From Paenibacillus pabuli (GTDB lineage: Bacteria > Bacillota > Bacilli > Paenibacillales > Paenibacillaceae), in NCBI RefSeq assembly GCF_023101145.1, contig NZ_CP073714.1, positions 7,130,001-7,194,000 on the forward strand: a stretch of 64,000 nucleotides of DNA, given 5' to 3'. The position numbers and the translations under genes were made by a program. Positions 1-8,576 of this stretch are shown here, in pieces. Position 1 is the stretch's first letter; every line of letters begins with the position of its first letter. Under the pieces are notes generated by a model that saw nothing but the letters and a program-made list of their open reading frames with translations, was not told the origin of the DNA and ran no database searches.

Positions 1-137
1 TTTCGAAGCGGACCACGGCACGGATCTCTATCGTCCTTGTTTGTTCTTCGTATGCTATCCAAGTAATACCCTTTTCGGCCTATCCTTCAATCATACACAG
101 CAAAGAAAGCTGAAAAAGTCTGCGATCGTTCTTTAGT
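1..137. other. left edge, no assignable gene
   Basis: Nothing here can be assigned. A minus-strand frame opens with TTG at 62, preceded by an AAAAGGG-like site at about 69-76, and runs off the left edge for only 20 codons. A plus-strand frame is open for 44 codons from base 2 to about 133. Both are too short and resemble nothing I recognise. Confidence 0.3.
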
Positions 138-367
138 TATGAATTGAACTAAATAATATTTACACTTGCCACTCCGATGACAGAACAACCTTTCGATCGC
201 TGTTATCCCCAGATTTTTTTGGATTCCCTTTTTCAAACGGGAAAATCCGGGGATAAAGGCGAGGTGTATGCTTCCGATGCAGCTTTCTTACAGAAAGCTT
301 GTAGCTTCGCTTCTTCAGGTTATTTCTGCCCTCTCCGTTCCCGTGTAAATGTTTAGTTCAATTCATA
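138..367 (+). repeat. dispersed repeat copy A, MITE-like with terminal inverted repeats
   Basis: About 230 bp bounded by imperfect terminal inverted repeats: TATGAATTGAACTAAA at 138-153 is exactly matched in reverse complement by the right end (about 352-367), and both arms continue inward to a TTTACAC/GTGTAAA match. Inside is a hairpin (TTATCCCC..ATTTT at 203-217 with AAAATCCGGGGATAA at 242-256) and a second small hairpin around 281-297. The region from about 156 to 345 is homologous, in opposite orientation, to 24310-24460. No ORF is carried, so it would be non-autonomous. Confidence 0.65.
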
Positions 368-380
368 TAAATATCATTAA

Positions 381-2702
381 TTATTGGGGTGAAATTCGTG
401 TGTAGTCCTGCCATTCTTCAGGCAGCAATGAACGATACGGTTCCTCGGTAAATCGATCGTCAACCAGCACCAACACGCCCTTGTCCTCTTCCGTACGTAT
501 CAGCCTTCCGCCTGCCTGCAATACCTTGTTCATGCCGGGGAAAACATAGGCATAATTGAAACCGTTGCGCCCTGTCCGGCTATAATAATCGCGAAGTACG
601 TTGTTCTCCAGACCAATCTGGGGAAGTCCGGCACCGACAACCACAACTCCATTCAGACGATCACCCGGCAGATCGACACCCTCGGAAAATACACCGCCCA
701 TAACGGCAAATACCAATCGTGTTCGTTCAGGATGCGGCTGGAAGGCGTTCAGGAACGCCTCCCGCTCCTCTTCGCTCATACCCTGCTCCTGCATCACAAC
801 CTCTGCCTCGCTCGGCTGTTCCATATACGTCCCATGTACTTCGCGCATATATGGATAGGATGGGAAAAAGACAAGCAGGTTGCTATGAGGCCACTCGGCA
901 ACCAACTCGCGCAGCATATTGGCAATAGGCTGTCTGGAACGCTCACGGTCCCGATAGCGAATCGATAATGGCAGCAATCTCACATCCAGCTGCTCCCGCT
1001 GGAAAGGTGAAGGAATACGCAGAGTATAATCCTCTTCCTCCGCACCTAGCATATCCCGGTAATAGCCAAGGGGTGACAATGTCGCAGAGAAATGAATGGT
1101 GGAGCGGAAGCCTTTGGCCGTCTGGCGCAGCAGCACGGATGGATCAAGGCAGAACAGCTTCACTCGTACTTCGCTTCGCACACATTCCGCATAGGTAATG
1201 AAGCGTTCGTCGTACAGCTTGGCAATACGCAGGAAGTTCTGTGCGGTAAAGTAGGCTTCCAGCAGCAGTTCATCCGTCTCGGCATTTCCAGAGCCACCTT
1301 CCACAAGGCATTGCTCCGCAACCATGACAAAAGGCTCCAGCAGTTCAATCAGTTCCTCCGGCGCCTCCTGTTGCAGCAATTTGCCCTCATCCCCACCATT
1401 TTTGCGAAGCGTAATCAGGTATTTGTCGATGGCACCCGTACGATCCGCGATGGCTTTGGCGGCGGTCACACCGCTGCCCAGCGTCTGGAACTCCCTTTTG
1501 ACATCCAGAAAGACGGCCTTCTCCAGCTCTGCCGAAAACATCATCCGGCCCCGATCAACCAGATTATGTGCCTCATCGACCAGCAATACCGTCTTGCGCT
1601 TTTGCTCCTCCAGCATGCGTTTGAGCGAGATGCGTGGATCGAAAATATAGTTATAATCGCAGATCACCGCATCGGCTGCATACGCAGCATCCAGTGAAAA
1701 TTCAAACGGACATACCCGATGCTTGCGCGCGTACTGTTCAATAACCGGGCGTGTCATTAACGTCTCATGTTCCAGCATATCCAGCACGGCCCCATTAATA
1801 CGGTCATAATATCCTTCGCACATGCCACACTGTCCCGTATCACAGGCTTCCTCTTCCTTGAAACAGATCTTGTCCTTCGCGGTCAGACTGATGACATGCA
1901 TCTTCAAGCCTTCCGCCTGCATCCGGGCAAAAGCCTCTTCTGCCGCCACTCGCGTCGTCGTTCTTGCGGTCAGATAGAACAGTCGTTTGGCTTCTCCTTC
2001 ACCAATGGCCTTGACCGTGGGAAACAGTACGGACATCGTTTTGCCAATACCTGTTGGCGCCTTTGCCATCAGCCCCTGTCCCTCACGGATCGTCTTGTAT
2101 ACGGCCCCTGCCAGCTTGCGCTGTCCCTCTCTGTATTTGCGAAAAGGAAAAGGCAGCTCTCGCACACTTATATCGCGCTTCTCTTCATAGGCCACAATCA
2201 TCTCTGCATATGGCGCGTAGCCAGCCACCAGTTCTGCTGCAAACTGTTCAAGCTCCTGCCGTTCCAGCATCCGCCGAAACCGTCTTTCTTCATTGGTCAC
2301 GGTGTGCACATATGTAAGCTGTACCTGCATACGGGGTTCATCATGCTGAACGGCGTACATATAGGCATACATCATGGCCTGTGCCCAGTGTACAGGAGCC
2401 CCGTCGCCCAGATCGTCCAGGTTTCCTGCAGTTGATTTGATCTCATCCACCGTCAGTTGACCATCCAGACGAATCAGCCCGTCGCATCGCCCCTCCACCA
2501 CGTAGGTCAAGTCTCCATGCTGCAGTTCCACTTCGAGAACCACTTCTTTCAGATCCTCTTCTGTGTAATCCTTCTGCACCCGCTGGTGTATCCGGGTTCC
2601 CTCCTGCATCGATGCATTGGTGCGAAACCCTGGACGGATGCTGCCGCTGCGGTACACATATTCCACCAAAGGCCTGACTGATATTCGAATTGCGGTTGTC
2701 AT
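381..2702 (-). CDS. PD-(D/E)XK nuclease - XPD/DinG-type DNA helicase fusion
   Basis: 773 residues. The N-terminal ~170 residues look like a PD-(D/E)XK (RecB/Cas4-like) domain: GRCDG with Asp74, then DEIKS with Glu87 and Lys89. The rest is a superfamily 2 Rad3/XPD-DinG helicase: Walker A APTGIGKT (215-222), DEAH box (376-379), motif VI QAGGRLIR near the end. Cysteines at 280, 287, 292, 295 and 331 lie between Walker A and DEAH, where XPD-family helicases hold a 4Fe-4S cluster. By family it should unwind DNA 5'-3' in repair; the exact substrate is unknown. The ATG at 2702 has GGGTGAT upstream. It is divergent from the hmoB-like gene and stands alone. Whether the nuclease is active cannot be told from sequence. 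Confidence 0.9.
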   Translation of the reverse strand: MTTAIRISVRPLVEYVYRSGSIRPGFRTNASMQEGTRIHQRVQKDYTEEDLKEVVLEVELQHGDLTYVVEGRCDGLIRLDGQLTVDEIKSTAGNLDDLGDGAPVHWAQAMMYAYMYAVQHDEPRMQVQLTYVHTVTNEERRFRRMLERQELEQFAAELVAGYAPYAEMIVAYEEKRDISVRELPFPFRKYREGQRKLAGAVYKTIREGQGLMAKAPTGIGKTMSVLFPTVKAIGEGEAKRLFYLTARTTTRVAAEEAFARMQAEGLKMHVISLTAKDKICFKEEEACDTGQCGMCEGYYDRINGAVLDMLEHETLMTRPVIEQYARKHRVCPFEFSLDAAYAADAVICDYNYIFDPRISLKRMLEEQKRKTVLLVDEAHNLVDRGRMMFSAELEKAVFLDVKREFQTLGSGVTAAKAIADRTGAIDKYLITLRKNGGDEGKLLQQEAPEELIELLEPFVMVAEQCLVEGGSGNAETDELLLEAYFTAQNFLRIAKLYDERFITYAECVRSEVRVKLFCLDPSVLLRQTAKGFRSTIHFSATLSPLGYYRDMLGAEEEDYTLRIPSPFQREQLDVRLLPLSIRYRDRERSRQPIANMLRELVAEWPHSNLLVFFPSYPYMREVHGTYMEQPSEAEVVMQEQGMSEEEREAFLNAFQPHPERTRLVFAVMGGVFSEGVDLPGDRLNGVVVVGAGLPQIGLENNVLRDYYSRTGRNGFNYAYVFPGMNKVLQAGGRLIRTEEDKGVLVLVDDRFTEEPYRSLLPEEWQDYTRISPQ

Positions 2703-2775
2703 GCGATCACCCGTTCTGATTGTAGTCTCTATACTTTATCACGAAAAGCGGTGCTCAAACCAGCCAATCAGCGGA

Positions 2776-2805
2776 TTGGACTCGCACCTCCCCATATGCT
2801 ATGTT
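2776..2805 (+). promoter_or_regulatory. candidate sigma-A promoter for the hmoB-like gene
   Basis: TTGGAC at 2776-2781 and TATGTT at 2800-2805 with an 18-bp spacer, followed by AAGGAGG and the ATG at 2841. Pattern match only. Confidence 0.5.
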
Positions 2806-2840
2806 GGGGGAAAATGTACGTAAATAAGGAGGCATCTTCT

Positions 2841-3338
2841 ATGTATATCTATTTGGTCCCTTCACCGATTCCGGATGCACTTGCTGCATATCCGCATCTG
2901 ACTTTGCGCAGCGAGGAACAGGTTCGTTTGGCCATTGAATCGACAGAACGTCTAATGAACATTGAGTCCAATGATAATGTAGCGGCGTATGAGGCCTTTG
3001 ATGCCGCAGGCTCCTGGACAGGCGGCGGTTATGCCGTTCTGAACAATATACCCGTAACCGAGGATGGACGGAATGACTTCGAGGAACGCTTCAGGAACCG
3101 TGCGCGCAAAGTGGAAGACGAACCCGGTTTTGTCGGCATTCGTGTGCTTCGTCCGCTTAAGGACGATACGTATGTCGTACTTACACTTTGGCAGTCCGAG
3201 GATCATTTCAAAAACTGGCAGCAGTCTCAAGCCTATAACCATGCTCACCGCAACCGCAGCAGTAGTGAAGGGCTGACCGCACAGAAGCCCAACATGTTTC
3301 CAAGACCTTCATTCGTCACGACATTCACCATAGAGTAA
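2841..3338 (+). CDS. hmoB: HmoB-like heme-degrading monooxygenase (ABM domain)
   Basis: 165 residues from the ATG at 2841, chosen because AAGGAGG lies 7 bases upstream; an earlier in-frame start overlaps the promoter. The C-terminal ~100 residues form an antibiotic-biosynthesis-monooxygenase (ABM) fold with the typical WQSEDHFKNWQQS segment and a following AYNHAH; the N-terminal part is the extra region found in B. subtilis HmoB (166 aa), so length and layout match. Such enzymes cleave heme to release iron in the cytoplasm. The gene is monocistronic, with its own promoter and a terminator at 3455-3493. The assignment to HmoB rather than another ABM protein rests on length and architecture. 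Confidence 0.78.
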   Translation: MYIYLVPSPIPDALAAYPHLTLRSEEQVRLAIESTERLMNIESNDNVAAYEAFDAAGSWTGGGYAVLNNIPVTEDGRNDFEERFRNRARKVEDEPGFVGIRVLRPLKDDTYVVLTLWQSEDHFKNWQQSQAYNHAHRNRSSSEGLTAQKPNMFPRPSFVTTFTIE

Positions 3339-3454
3339 ACGAATAGGAGCAAGCCTGATATTATATTATGCTCCAGGATTTGTGGCACATTTGCAAAATT
3401 AATGTGATTACGCTTTGGGCACGTATCCATTCGATCTTTTGTCTTCAAACTGGT

Positions 3455-3493
3455 AGCCCCTTTCGTCTCTTTCTCAACGGAAGGGGCTTTTTC
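3455..3493 (+). terminator. intrinsic terminator after hmoB-like gene
   Basis: Stem AGCCCCTT (3455-3462) pairs with AAGGGGCT (3481-3488), followed by a T run. Confidence 0.8.
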
Positions 3494-3585
3494 ATTATGC
3501 GTGGTTATGAAGAATGACCTCAAGCTACTCCGCTTTCCCACAATAATTACGGGTAAGAGAGCTGACTGGAAGTTAGGTTCTTTTT

Positions 3586-3615
3586 TTGACACGACACGCC
3601 ATGAGATAGCATAAT
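3586..3615 (+). promoter_or_regulatory. sigma-A-type promoter of ltaS-like gene
   Basis: TTGACA at 3586-3591, an 18-bp spacer, CATAAT at 3610-3615. Transcription would begin about 3622, which rules out the upstream in-frame TTG at 3618 as the start and supports TTG at 3657. Confidence 0.6.
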
Positions 3616-3656
3616 ACTTGTTAAATGAAACTTCGGAAAGGAAGGAAGGCGGTAAC

Positions 3657-5651
3657 TTGTCACGCAATTCACTCACCCGGTTTCTAAGCGGACCGTTTAT
3701 CGTATTCACCGTTATAATGATGATCAAAAGCTCTCTGGCCTGGATTGTGATCTTCGATGACATCCCCATCTGGAAACCGCTGCTGACAGAGCTGCCGCTG
3801 ATCTGGATCTGCTTCTGTCTGATTGAATGGTTCGCAGCCAAACGCCGGATGTGGCTATATCTCGGACTAAATCTGGTGTTATCGGGCATCTTCTTCGCAG
3901 CGATCATGTATTACAAATATTATGGTGTCATCGTCAATTATCACGCGCTCGCACAGGTTAATCAGGTAACCTCGGTCAAGAGCAGCATGTTCTCTTTGCT
4001 CGATCCGTATTATTTGTTTATTTTTGCAGATATTCTGGTTATCGCGGGGATTCTGATTCGTAGGCGGATCAAGCTCGGAGGGACTGAACGTCCAGGCAGA
4101 GTGCCGCTTGAACGAAGAGCCAGAAGACGGATTGCCTCGGTCATTCTGATGCTGTCGATGGTGCTGTGCATGCTCAACATATACCCCAATCGGGCAAGCA
4201 TGAGTGAGATTACACAGGCGGAGCAGATGGGGATTCTCGGTTACGAAGCATACACCATTCTGGCGGATCGACCTGACAAACCCGTCCCCCTCGATCAAAT
4301 CGATCAGAATCATATCGACGAGATTAAACAAACGACAGCACTGCCCGCTGTTGTGGAAGAGGGCGCAGCCAAGGGACGCAACGTCATTGTCCTTCAGCTC
4401 GAATCATTCCAGAACTTCCTGATCGGACTGAAGGTGGATGGACAGGAAGTTACACCCCATCTGAATGAGTTGGCTGCGCAAAGCATGTATTTCCCGAACT
4501 TTTATCAGCAAGTAGGACAGGGAAATACGTCTGATGCCGAATTTGTGGTAAATACATCGTTTTACACACCACCCAACGGAGCCGCGACTACCGTCTATGC
4601 CGATAAGGAGTTGCCAAGTCTGCCCAGACTGATGGCCGCGAACGGTTACCAGACAGCCACATTCCATACGAATGATGTGCATTTCTGGAATCGTGACCAG
4701 TTGTACAAGGCGCTTGGATTCGACCAGTATTATGATATTCATTATTTCGGAACAGAGGATTCCGTCGCCTTCTCGGCATCAGATGAAGTGTTGTACAGCA
4801 AGACACTGGATAAACTCGAGGCCATGCAGGCATCAGGGTCACCCTTCTATGCACAAATCATATCCATGTCTGCGCACCATCCTTACCATTTGCCAGAAGA
4901 TAAAAAAAGTCTGACGCTGCCAGAACAGTTTAATAACACGTTGCCTGGGGATTATCTTGTATCCCAGCATTATGCTGATCAGGCGGTGGGACAATTTATT
5001 GATGGACTTAAGGAACGTGGACTATGGGAAAATAGCGTGCTGGTCGTTTACGGTGACCATTTGGGTCTGCCTATCTACTCACTGGATAAAACTGATGAGA
5101 AGCTGATGCAGGAAATCTACGGTCGGGAGTACACGTCCGCGGACATGATTAATATTCCACTCATCGTCACGGCTCCTGGCATCACGCCGGCAGCTCAGCT
5201 GGAACAGATCGGAGGACAGGTGGATATTCTGCCAACGATCGCCGGGTTGACCGGAGTCTCTCTCCAGAACCAACTGTATTTCGGGCAGGATTTGCTGCGT
5301 GAGGGAAATAATCTGCTGCCAGAACGCTATTACCTGCCCTCCGGTTCCGTATTAAACGATGCTTCACTGTTCGTTCCTGAGACGGGATACGGTGATGGCA
5401 CGCATTACTCTCTAGCCGATGCTGGGAGACAGGATGGCGTTTCGGTAGAGCCTGATCAAGAGAAGGGGACGATTTCGAACAGTTTGACGGATGAACCTTC
5501 CGTGCCCGCATCTATCATGCCCACTGAAAGGAACGAGAAAACAACCTCATCCGCATATATTACGAAGGAACAGTACGAACGGGCTTTGGATCTTCTCCAC
5601 TTATCCAACAGTTATCTGAGCCAGTTACCGAATCGAAATGACGCGAAATAA
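3657..5651 (+). CDS. lipoteichoic acid synthase family protein (LtaS-like)
   Basis: 664 residues from TTG at 3657, selected because AAGGAAGG lies just upstream and a promoter ends at 3615. Four to five hydrophobic segments occupy residues ~10-175, followed by an extracellular sulfatase-fold domain. Metal and catalytic positions fit LtaS: Glu249 in LQLESFQ, nucleophile Thr291 in GQGNTSDAEF, and a late YGDHLG motif. LtaS enzymes move glycerol phosphate from phosphatidylglycerol onto a membrane anchor. The last ~60 residues are hydrophilic, Ser/Thr/Glu-rich and not part of the core. Paenibacilli often carry several paralogues, so it could equally be a primase (LtaP/YvgJ-type) member. Confidence 0.88.
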   Translation: MSRNSLTRFLSGPFIVFTVIMMIKSSLAWIVIFDDIPIWKPLLTELPLIWICFCLIEWFAAKRRMWLYLGLNLVLSGIFFAAIMYYKYYGVIVNYHALAQVNQVTSVKSSMFSLLDPYYLFIFADILVIAGILIRRRIKLGGTERPGRVPLERRARRRIASVILMLSMVLCMLNIYPNRASMSEITQAEQMGILGYEAYTILADRPDKPVPLDQIDQNHIDEIKQTTALPAVVEEGAAKGRNVIVLQLESFQNFLIGLKVDGQEVTPHLNELAAQSMYFPNFYQQVGQGNTSDAEFVVNTSFYTPPNGAATTVYADKELPSLPRLMAANGYQTATFHTNDVHFWNRDQLYKALGFDQYYDIHYFGTEDSVAFSASDEVLYSKTLDKLEAMQASGSPFYAQIISMSAHHPYHLPEDKKSLTLPEQFNNTLPGDYLVSQHYADQAVGQFIDGLKERGLWENSVLVVYGDHLGLPIYSLDKTDEKLMQEIYGREYTSADMINIPLIVTAPGITPAAQLEQIGGQVDILPTIAGLTGVSLQNQLYFGQDLLREGNNLLPERYYLPSGSVLNDASLFVPETGYGDGTHYSLADAGRQDGVSVEPDQEKGTISNSLTDEPSVPASIMPTERNEKTTSSAYITKEQYERALDLLHLSNSYLSQLPNRNDAK

Positions 5652-5829
5652 AAACTAAACGTTAATGTACAGCTAATAGGCTTCATCTTAAATGAACTAA
5701 TCATCTAGGGTTATTTTCAAACTCATCTGGTAAGCCATATGGATAGATATCAACCTACAGATAGCAAATTTTCGAAGCCCCATTTTGAGGTTTCATCTTG
5801 CCTGTTCTGGCGAATCGGTTGACGATTTT
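5652..5829. other. intergenic, no recognisable feature
   Basis: 178 bp after ltaS-like, AT-rich, with no ORF or hairpin that I recognise. It leads into the composite repeat. Confidence 0.5.
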
Positions 5830-6024
5830 CTAAGGAACACAGGACGTCTTATTTGACCTTTATGTCCTCTTTATACATTGTAAAGAATATGAGACACGTT
5901 ATTGCCCAAAATTTGTCGACAAAAACGCTGCAAACGGCTGTTTATTCTGATATAGCGTGTCTCAGGTTCCTTAGATTTCTTCGAATGCTTCAAACCCCTG
6001 AATAAGGCGCCTCAGATTCGTTAG
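5830..6024 (+). repeat. composite 195-bp intergenic repeat, copy 1
   Basis: Four ~24-bp units related to AATAgCGTGtcTCAGgTTCGTTAG. Two lie inverted (starting 5830 and 5880) and two direct (starting 5949 and 5999). Start-to-start spacings are 50, 69 and 50 bp, identical to the copy at 26130-26324. The units are conserved while the spacers are not. It sits between convergent genes and just before a bidirectional terminator. No coding capacity. Confidence 0.8.
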
Positions 6025-6070
6025 GGCTCGCAATCATTGTATATCTACATCACATAGTCTTAATGAAACC

Positions 6071-6124
6071 GGAAAAGCCCATTAAACAGAACCGATCATC
6101 ACGGTCTGATTAATGGGCCTTTCC
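6071..6124. terminator. bidirectional terminator between ltaS-like and GNAT genes
   Basis: Long hairpin: GGAAAAGCCCATTAA (6071-6085) pairs with TTAATGGGCCTTTCC (6110-6124), with an inner CAGAACCG/CGGTCTG stem. A T-rich tract follows on the plus strand, and the minus strand reads into TTTTCC. Confidence 0.75.
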
Positions 6125-6185
6125 TTGGTTTTTTTATTTCGGCTCGGAACATTACAATCACATTATCATGACGGTCCTGCTCCCT

Positions 6186-6857
6186 CTACAACGGCAGTAG
6201 TGCAACCGACTTACGAGCAGTCAATTGATCCACCATGGCAAGCCATTCTTGCGGTTTGTTCGGAAGCACCGCATAATATCGATTCAGGAAATCAGCTACG
6301 AGACTGGCTGGCAGTTCACCGATCGACTCATCGCCTGGCATGAAGCACAGGTCCAAGCCGCCAACCGCTTCGCCGTCCCCTTGCCAGGATGGATGAACGT
6401 ACGGGAAGTCCAGACGCTGGTATCCCAGATGGGACAATACTTCGCGGCGTACATAAGGGTCCATTGGCTTGATGCCTCCAAACTCGTGATCCTGACTCAG
6501 ATAAGGGTTATAAATTTCGGCAAACATGCCGAACAGTTCTTTCCCGTTTGCCGCAGCCAACTTTTGCAGATCACGCTTGCGGTGATTCGCCAGGAAACTG
6601 CCGATCCCCAGTCCTTCGCGACTAATAATCGTAAAGTCGGTCATGGCCACGTTCCAATCGTCGTAATAACGGTACTCTGTCGCTCCAACGACCTGTCCTT
6701 CATGCACAGCCACGAATACCCGAATACCCGGATCTTCCAGCGGTTCTTCCCACAGGGGGAAGTCCAGCACTTCTTCCCGGGGGAAGATCTCCTGCATCAG
6801 CTTGTGCATCTGGGTAAACAGTGGATCATTGATGGATGTAATGCGCGTGAATTCCAT
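6186..6857 (-). CDS. GNAT family N-acetyltransferase (first of two)
   Basis: 223 residues from ATG at 6857, chosen because AAGGAGGC lies ~10 bases upstream; a longer frame would overlap the gene before it. The acetyl-CoA motif A appears as REGLGIGSFLANHRKRDL around residues 80-97, with the preceding beta strands (RVFVAVHEGQVVGATEY) typical of GNAT. It is last in the order nitrilase - GNAT - GNAT. It resembles GNATs of unknown substrate; nothing in the sequence identifies the acceptor. Confidence 0.82.
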   Translation of the reverse strand: MEFTRITSINDPLFTQMHKLMQEIFPREEVLDFPLWEEPLEDPGIRVFVAVHEGQVVGATEYRYYDDWNVAMTDFTIISREGLGIGSFLANHRKRDLQKLAAANGKELFGMFAEIYNPYLSQDHEFGGIKPMDPYVRREVLSHLGYQRLDFPYVHPSWQGDGEAVGGLDLCFMPGDESIGELPASLVADFLNRYYAVLPNKPQEWLAMVDQLTARKSVALLPL

Positions 6858-6904
6858 GGATAAATGCCTCCTTGTTTTGGATGTGTATTTTATTTGATAT
6901 TTCT

Positions 6905-7579
6905 TCATCGAAACGGATTCTGCCACTCCATCAGGGCTGCATAGTTGCACGATTCCTCATCGTCCAGATAGTCTGCGGTCACACCAACCGGCATGCGGCC
7001 ACAGCGAAGCAGGAACGATATCACCGGATCACGCCTCTCGCCCGCCGCCACCTGGTCCAGATATTCATGCGCAGACAGTTGGTCTGCAACCAGATGATAA
7101 CCTGGCATTCTGCCCGCACCCAGTAACCGATCCATACCCTGTGCGATGACAAGATGGTACATTGCCTGCATCATAAGCTGTGCCAGTCCCCACTTACGGT
7201 ACTTTGGACGAACACAGAGATCGACAATATACAGCGTGTTGCCTTCCGGCTGGTGGTTACGAATATAGCCGTCATCCGTCACTTCGGCCCAGGTATGACT
7301 CGCCGAATGTGCAGGGTCCCACTGCATCCGCAGTGAAGTCATCGATCCGGCCAATTCTCCATCCACTTCAATACAGATGGCACCCTCCGGGTAATGCTGC
7401 ACATGACTGGTGAGCTGCTCGTGACTCCAGAGCAGCTCTTCCGGATAAGGTGGAGGGAAACTCTCCGCCTGAATACGAATGAGCTCCTCAAAGTCGGCAG
7501 CAACATAATTGCGGACGACTGCCTTTACCTTTTTGCCACTCTGATCTGGGTTGGTAATCAGCATTTCTTTGGTATACAT
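6905..7579 (-). CDS. GNAT family N-acetyltransferase (second of two)
   Basis: 224 residues. Motif A VRPKYRKWGLAQLMM lies at 123-137, after the strand TLYIVDLCV. The C-terminal half (RMPGYHLVADQLSAHEYLDQV...DPVISFLLRCG) resembles the GNAT half of the bifunctional GNAT/carbon-nitrogen hydrolase proteins common in Firmicutes. Here the hydrolase is a separate gene immediately upstream (7655-8512), so the pair may act together on one substrate. The gap to the hydrolase is 75 bp, and 47 bp separate it from the downstream GNAT. The ATG at 7579 has AAAGGGG 12 bases upstream; Met6 is an alternative start. Confidence 0.82.
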   Translation of the reverse strand: MYTKEMLITNPDQSGKKVKAVVRNYVAADFEELIRIQAESFPPPYPEELLWSHEQLTSHVQHYPEGAICIEVDGELAGSMTSLRMQWDPAHSASHTWAEVTDDGYIRNHQPEGNTLYIVDLCVRPKYRKWGLAQLMMQAMYHLVIAQGMDRLLGAGRMPGYHLVADQLSAHEYLDQVAAGERRDPVISFLLRCGRMPVGVTADYLDDEESCNYAALMEWQNPFR

Positions 7580-7654
7580 GTTGCCGGGTCGCCCCTTTCC
7601 ACTGACAAATGAATTCCAGGCTCTGTTCGCTTCGTTCGTTATAAAAGCAGCTCG

Positions 7655-8512
7655 CTACTCCCAATCGGTATACAGATCAGTACGCCGGTCACGCCAGGTC
7701 GTTACCGATCCACGTTCGCGCACCTCATACAACAAGTCCAGATCCAGATCGGCGGTCACGATCATATCATTGTTAATCTCACCCTCGGCCAGAATGCCAC
7801 GTGGCGGGAACGGGATATCATTTGGCGTAATAATCGCAGCCTGTCCGTAGTTGGCACGCATGAAATCAACCGTCGGCAAGTTGCCCACCGTTCCGGTTAA
7901 CACTACATACACCTGATTCTCCACCGCGCGGGCATGACTTGTATAACGCACACGGTAGAATCCGTGACGATCGTCCGTGCAGGAAGGACAGAAGATCACG
8001 TCAGCGCCTTTGGCTTTGGCTATCCGCACAATTTCCGGGAACTCAATATCGTAACAGGTCAGCATCGCAATACGGCCTTTATCGGTGTCGAACACCTCAA
8101 GTCCATCTCCGGGAGCCATATTCCATTCCTGTACTTCGGTTGGTGTAATGTGAATCTTGTCCTGGCGCGAGATGCGACCATCCGGGTAGAACAGGTGAGC
8201 TGTATTATACAGCTTCCCCTCACGGCGAATGACGTGGGTTCCCCCAATGACGTGCATGCCGTACTTAGCAGCAAGTGATGTGAATAGCTGCTCATATTGC
8301 TCCGTAAAGTCCGGCAGATCCTCAATGGTCAGTGCATTTCCTTGTTTGTCCCCAATGGACATTAATTGCGTTGTAAAAAATTCCGGGAACAGCACAAATT
8401 CGGTTCCGTATTCGCTAGCTGTCCGTATGTAATGCTCAGCCTGAGCGGCGAACTGCTCAAACGAGCTGATTGTGTGCAATTGGTATTGTACAGCGGATAC
8501 CCGCAGTTTCAT
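7655..8512 (-). CDS. carbon-nitrogen hydrolase (nitrilase superfamily)
   Basis: 285 residues, full length for the family. The catalytic triad is visible: Glu44 in LFPEFF, Lys119 in RQDKIH and Cys153 in MLTCYDIEFPE. Members hydrolyse amide or nitrile bonds through a Cys thioester; the substrate cannot be read from sequence. ATG at 8512 with GGTGGAGGTG upstream. Probably first gene of an operon with two GNAT genes, an arrangement that mirrors known GNAT-nitrilase fusions. Confidence 0.88.
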   Translation of the reverse strand: MKLRVSAVQYQLHTISSFEQFAAQAEHYIRTASEYGTEFVLFPEFFTTQLMSIGDKQGNALTIEDLPDFTEQYEQLFTSLAAKYGMHVIGGTHVIRREGKLYNTAHLFYPDGRISRQDKIHITPTEVQEWNMAPGDGLEVFDTDKGRIAMLTCYDIEFPEIVRIAKAKGADVIFCPSCTDDRHGFYRVRYTSHARAVENQVYVVLTGTVGNLPTVDFMRANYGQAAIITPNDIPFPPRGILAEGEINNDMIVTADLDLDLLYEVRERGSVTTWRDRRTDLYTDWE

Positions 8513-8576
8513 GTTCGTACACCTCCACCATAATTATGCTTCCATTGTAACAACGATCCGGGGTCAACAAAAGAGT

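Noticed and set aside
1..62. Possible minus-strand gene start running off the left edge
   Set aside because: Only 20 codons visible, TTG start, no recognisable protein.
1092..1697. 201-codon plus-strand ORF
   Set aside because: Wholly antisense to the helicase, whose motifs are clear on the other strand.
3245..3907. 220-codon minus-strand ORF
   Set aside because: Antisense to the ltaS-like start, the terminator and the hmoB end; no coding signs.
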